8,059 nucleotides of DNA from Paludibacteraceae bacterium (GTDB lineage Bacteria > Bacteroidota > Bacteroidia > Bacteroidales > Paludibacteraceae), in contig JAGCZK010000013.1 in assembly GCA_017960065.1 (NCBI GenBank), positions 1 to 8,059 of the forward strand, written 5' to 3'. Below the pieces are notes generated by a model. The model saw only the letters and a program-made list of their open reading frames with translations. It was not told where the DNA came from and did no database searches. Positions 5,173 to 8,059 of the stretch are shown here, one piece after another. The position numbers were made by a program, and so were the translations under genes. Within the stretch, counting starts at the first letter, position 1, and the number at the start of each line of letters is the position of its first letter.

Positions 5173-8059
5173 AGGTGTACAATTATTTGTTTAATGCTTT
5201 GGTCACGGTTGAAGACCGCCTCGCTCTGAGCCGGGTTCAGTTGCAGACCGGCCACTTTCTCGGTCTTGCCCTCACGCACAATTTCGATGCCCTTGCCCCC
5301 GTCTTTGACATACTCGAACGGGATGGAACAATACGTGAACTTGATGGACTTTCCGTCCATAAACTCGCTGTCGCGGAGCATGTCGGTCTTGATGCTCAAG
5401 ACACCGCCCTTGACATAAATGCCCAGTTCGAAGAAGCGGTTGATGATGTCTTCTTTGACCTGACCCGTCATGCCCGGTTGCTGTACACCGGCCATCGAGG
5501 GCGTGTGCGAATACGGATCGAAGGGGAACGAGCCGTAAACCTCGGGCGACTTGTGCGCTCCGATGCCGTCTTTGATGGCGTAATAGTGCGCTTTCAGGCG
5601 TTCGATGTCTTTGGCGGGAGCGTTTTCTTCGACCGCCTTCTGGATGTTCTCGCCCACGGCCAGCAGCAATTTCGACACCATGTGCCAGTAGATACAGCCC
5701 AAACCTTCGTACTTGTAGAAGGTGCCGCTACGACCCGTAAAGGCCTTGTGGTTGAACATCCGCTCGTACAGATCGAGCAAGGCCTGACGATCGGCGGCAG
5801 GTACGGGCTTCGGCAGTTTGTCGAGAGCGGCTGCCAGGAAGTCGGCGTTGTTGAAGCCGGCGTTGAAGTGCAACTGGCCGTGCAGGTCTTTGGTGATAAT
5901 CTGGTCACCAGCCGATTTCAACACCGACTGAACCGCCGGCAATTTGGCGTCTTCGGCCGGAATGTTGTTCTTTTCGAGGAAGGTGGCCAGACGTTTGGCC
6001 GGATACAGGATATAGCTGTTCTGGTCGGCGCGATACAAGGCGCTGGCACGCAACGCATCGAGCAAGTCGGCGGCTTCAGCGGCCGTCAGCTGCAACGAGG
6101 TGAGCACCGCCACCTGACCTTCGAGCATTTCGTAGAGGTAGCTGACCGAAACCGTCGATTTGCCGAACGAAACGAGGTTGTAGGCATGGTACATGCCGTC
6201 GGCGCGCTTGTTGGCTTTGAGCGATTCGTCGAGGTAGGCCAACACGGTTTGGCAGAATTGGAGCAATTCGGCTTTGCCAATCGTCTTTTTCTTGCCCGAG
6301 AAGGCCTTATAGACACGTTCGCGGTATTTTTCGGCCGCCGTACCGACCGCATCGATGACTACGCGGCGGGTCTTGTCGGTGAAGCCTTTCGACACCTGAG
6401 CTTTCGAGTCCTCAAACGCTTGCGACATCGCTGCGAAGAACTCGGCCATTTCAGCCGAAACCTGGAATTCGCCCAATTTGGAGTCGGCATAGAGCTGCTC
6501 GACAAAGGCGACGAAACGACGCATGTAATAGAGCGTCACCATCGAAGCGCCGAAGCCTACCAAGGCATTGTTGGCGTCGTTCCATTCGGGACGCAGGGTA
6601 TTCATCCAGATACCGCCTTCGGGAACGAAGTTGCTCAATTTGGCCAGCAGGGTGACCAAAATCTTTTCGGTAAAGGTGGCCAACACCGGTTGGTCGTCCT
6701 TGCCCAACACCAGACGGGCATCGGAACCGTATTTCGGCAATTTGGCGAAGATGGCGTTGTGAAGTTTGTCTTCGAAATAAATCGAATCTTTGGGGTTGGC
6801 CACGATTTCCTTGTAGGTCTTCAGACGATACGGAACGTTGGCGTAGGCAAACATTTCGTTGTTGAGGAACGATTCGAGCGAAGCGGGATAATACTTGCGC
6901 GACAGCTCCATGAGCTTGAGCAGGTAAATCATCTGGTGGTCGCCCCAGTAGCCGATGTTGGACCAGGGGTCGTCGGGTACAATCACCTCCCAGTCGATGC
7001 CTTCGCTGGTCACCTTGTAGGGGTTGTAACCGTCAACGGTCGTGGCGTTGAGGAATTTGGCGATGATGCCGTTGATATAGGCCGGATACGACAGCGACAG
7101 CGCCTCCCAGTTTTGGAAAATGTCGCGCCAGTTGCCCTGATACGAAATCAGCTTGTTGCCGTTGGCGTCGTTAACCTTGATGTTGAAGAGGTTCCAGGGA
7201 CGCGACGGGTCGCCGTGACGACGGCCGAAGGTCAAGGGCAGGTATTCTTGGAACAAGCGGTACAGTTGCTTGTCGTTTTGTCCGAGCACGGCGCTTTCGA
7301 GTTCGCGGTACGAAATCTGCGCGGGCAACGCCTTGAGGAACGCCTCGTGCTTGGCAGCCAGTGCCTTGTTGAAGATGCCCACATGCTTGGCGAAGGCGGC
7401 GCTGACAATCTGGTAGTTGTCGCAATAGAAACCGCCGCGCATAGTGTTGAAAAGCGCATTTGCGAAATGACGGGCCATGTCGTGCTCATCGGCCGTTTCC
7501 TGGATGCCGTCGACTTGTCCGACGATGCCCAGCAGGGTTTGGGTGCCCTTGGCCACCTCGGCCTCGATCACGGCCGGAATGTCCTTGGTTTTGCCGATGA
7601 AATCCATCAATGCGCGTACGGCCACTGTGTCCTGGGCCACCTCGGCCACAAAGTACCAGGTTTTGGAAGCGGCCTTGGCCAGGCTGAAGGAAGAGTGGGC
7701 CAAAAGCGCTCCGCGAACGCCTTTCGATTCGGTTTCGGCTTGGATTTCGCCACCGAAACGGAAGGTGTCGAGCTGAGCCGACGACAGCAGGAAGTTGACT
7801 TTGTCGAGACCGTAGTTCCAAACGGTGTTGACACGCAGCGACTCGCTCGGTTCGGCACGATCGACCATAATGGACTCCATGCGGAAAAGGGCCAGGTTGG
7901 CTTCTTCGACCAACTCAGTGCGCTTGTAGGCATCGACCAGCGTCGAATAGGTGTTTTGCGTCAGGCGGTTGGTGCCGGCTGGCAAGATGTTTTGCAGACC
8001 GTCCACAATTTCGACCTCCACGGCACCGATGGCGTCGTTGGTCAGGATGCTCTTCTTGA
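5169..8059 (-). CDS. Large GH94/GH149/GH161-like putative beta-glucan phosphorylase (N-terminus outside window)
   Basis: The frame is open from the right edge to TGA at 5171-5169, giving 962 residues; the start lies beyond the window, so the full protein probably exceeds 1,000 residues. Numbering from the first whole codon (8057-8055), regions by inspection are: a beta-rich N-terminal part (to about 140) with VEIVDGLQNILPAG, VDRAEPSE and VRGALLAHSSFS; a helical link; a probable (alpha/alpha)6 barrel (about 280-890); and a short beta-rich tail. Motifs in the barrel are SYQGNWRDIFQNWE (305-318), PDDPWSNIGYWGDHQ (361-375), RPEWNDANNALVG (489-501), RSGTFYKYEGLGCIYWHMV (776-794) and QPGMTGQVKEDI (860-871). 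The WND triad resembles the WND of GH94 phosphorylases, whose Asp is the general acid; Asp494 is the candidate here. Such enzymes cleave beta-glucosides with phosphate, giving glucose 1-phosphate. The neighbouring GH16 and GH3 genes suggest a beta-1,3-oligoglucan substrate. Family assignment is from memory of the fold and motifs, not an alignment; a hydrolase or non-catalytic relative remains possible. Location cannot be judged without the N-terminus. Confidence 0.6.
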   Translation of the reverse strand, partial: KKSILTNDAIGAVEVEIVDGLQNILPAGTNRLTQNTYSTLVDAYKRTELVEEANLALFRMESIMVDRAEPSESLRVNTVWNYGLDKVNFLLSSAQLDTFRFGGEIQAETESKGVRGALLAHSSFSLAKAASKTWYFVAEVAQDTVAVRALMDFIGKTKDIPAVIEAEVAKGTQTLLGIVGQVDGIQETADEHDMARHFANALFNTMRGGFYCDNYQIVSAAFAKHVGIFNKALAAKHEAFLKALPAQISYRELESAVLGQNDKQLYRLFQEYLPLTFGRRHGDPSRPWNLFNIKVNDANGNKLISYQGNWRDIFQNWEALSLSYPAYINGIIAKFLNATTVDGYNPYKVTSEGIDWEVIVPDDPWSNIGYWGDHQMIYLLKLMELSRKYYPASLESFLNNEMFAYANVPYRLKTYKEIVANPKDSIYFEDKLHNAIFAKLPKYGSDARLVLGKDDQPVLATFTEKILVTLLAKLSNFVPEGGIWMNTLRPEWNDANNALVGFGASMVTLYYMRRFVAFVEQLYADSKLGEFQVSAEMAEFFAAMSQAFEDSKAQVSKGFTDKTRRVVIDAVGTAAEKYRERVYKAFSGKKKTIGKAELLQFCQTVLAYLDESLKANKRADGMYHAYNLVSFGKSTVSVSYLYEMLEGQVAVLTSLQLTAAEAADLLDALRASALYRADQNSYILYPAKRLATFLEKNNIPAEDAKLPAVQSVLKSAGDQIITKDLHGQLHFNAGFNNADFLAAALDKLPKPVPAADRQALLDLYERMFNHKAFTGRSGTFYKYEGLGCIYWHMVSKLLLAVGENIQKAVEENAPAKDIERLKAHYYAIKDGIGAHKSPEVYGSFPFDPYSHTPSMAGVQQPGMTGQVKEDIINRFFELGIYVKGGVLSIKTDMLRDSEFMDGKSIKFTYCSIPFEYVKDGGKGIEIVREGKTEKVAGLQLNPAQSEAVFNRDQSIKQIIVHL

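Noticed and set aside
2917..5229. Two long plus-strand open frames (2917-4218 and 4231-5229) opposite the GH3 gene.
   Set aside because: They are in register with GH3 codons and result from the same codon bias; their His/Gly/Arg-rich translations match no family and the GH3 motifs on the other strand are unambiguous.
8019..8021. GTG as the start codon of the large phosphorylase-like gene.
   Set aside because: The frame stays open upstream to the window edge and the residues before it continue the same domain, so the true start is outside the window.

Overview
The window looks like a piece of a Bacteroidota chromosome, most likely order Bacteroidales. Three signs support this: a glycoside hydrolase ending in a type IX secretion (T9SS) type A sorting domain, a promoter matching the Bacteroidota TTTG / TAnnTTTG consensus, and AT-rich leaders without a Shine-Dalgarno sequence. 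Coding regions are moderately GC-rich by eye. The genus cannot be fixed from this sequence.

All four genes lie on the minus strand, so transcription runs from high to low coordinates. In that order they are: (1) the C-terminal 962 residues of a very large carbohydrate-active protein (8059-5169) that looks like a GH94/GH149/GH161-type glycan phosphorylase; its N-terminus is outside the window; (2) a GH3 beta-glucosidase lipoprotein (5172-2926), whose start codon overlaps the stop of gene 1 in an ATGA, followed by a hairpin terminator; (3) a secreted GH16 laminarinase-like endoglucanase (2747-1137) with its own promoter, a C-terminal beta-sandwich module and a T9SS sorting domain, followed by a second hairpin terminator; (4) L-aspartate oxidase nadB (980-1), whose C-terminus runs off the left edge.

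Genes 1-3 fit one pathway for a beta-glucan, most likely a laminarin-type beta-1,3-glucan. The GH16 enzyme would cut the polymer outside the cell or at its surface. The GH3 lipoprotein would release glucose from oligosaccharides in the envelope. The putative phosphorylase would convert oligosaccharides to glucose 1-phosphate, saving ATP. No SusC/SusD pair, transporter or regulator is visible, so this would be one end of a larger utilisation locus. nadB belongs to NAD biosynthesis and appears to be an unrelated neighbour behind a terminator.

The most interesting element is the large phosphorylase-like protein: its family and substrate are not settled by sequence inspection, and it is translationally linked to an envelope lipoprotein. 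No RNA genes, mobile elements, CRISPR arrays or long repeats were seen.
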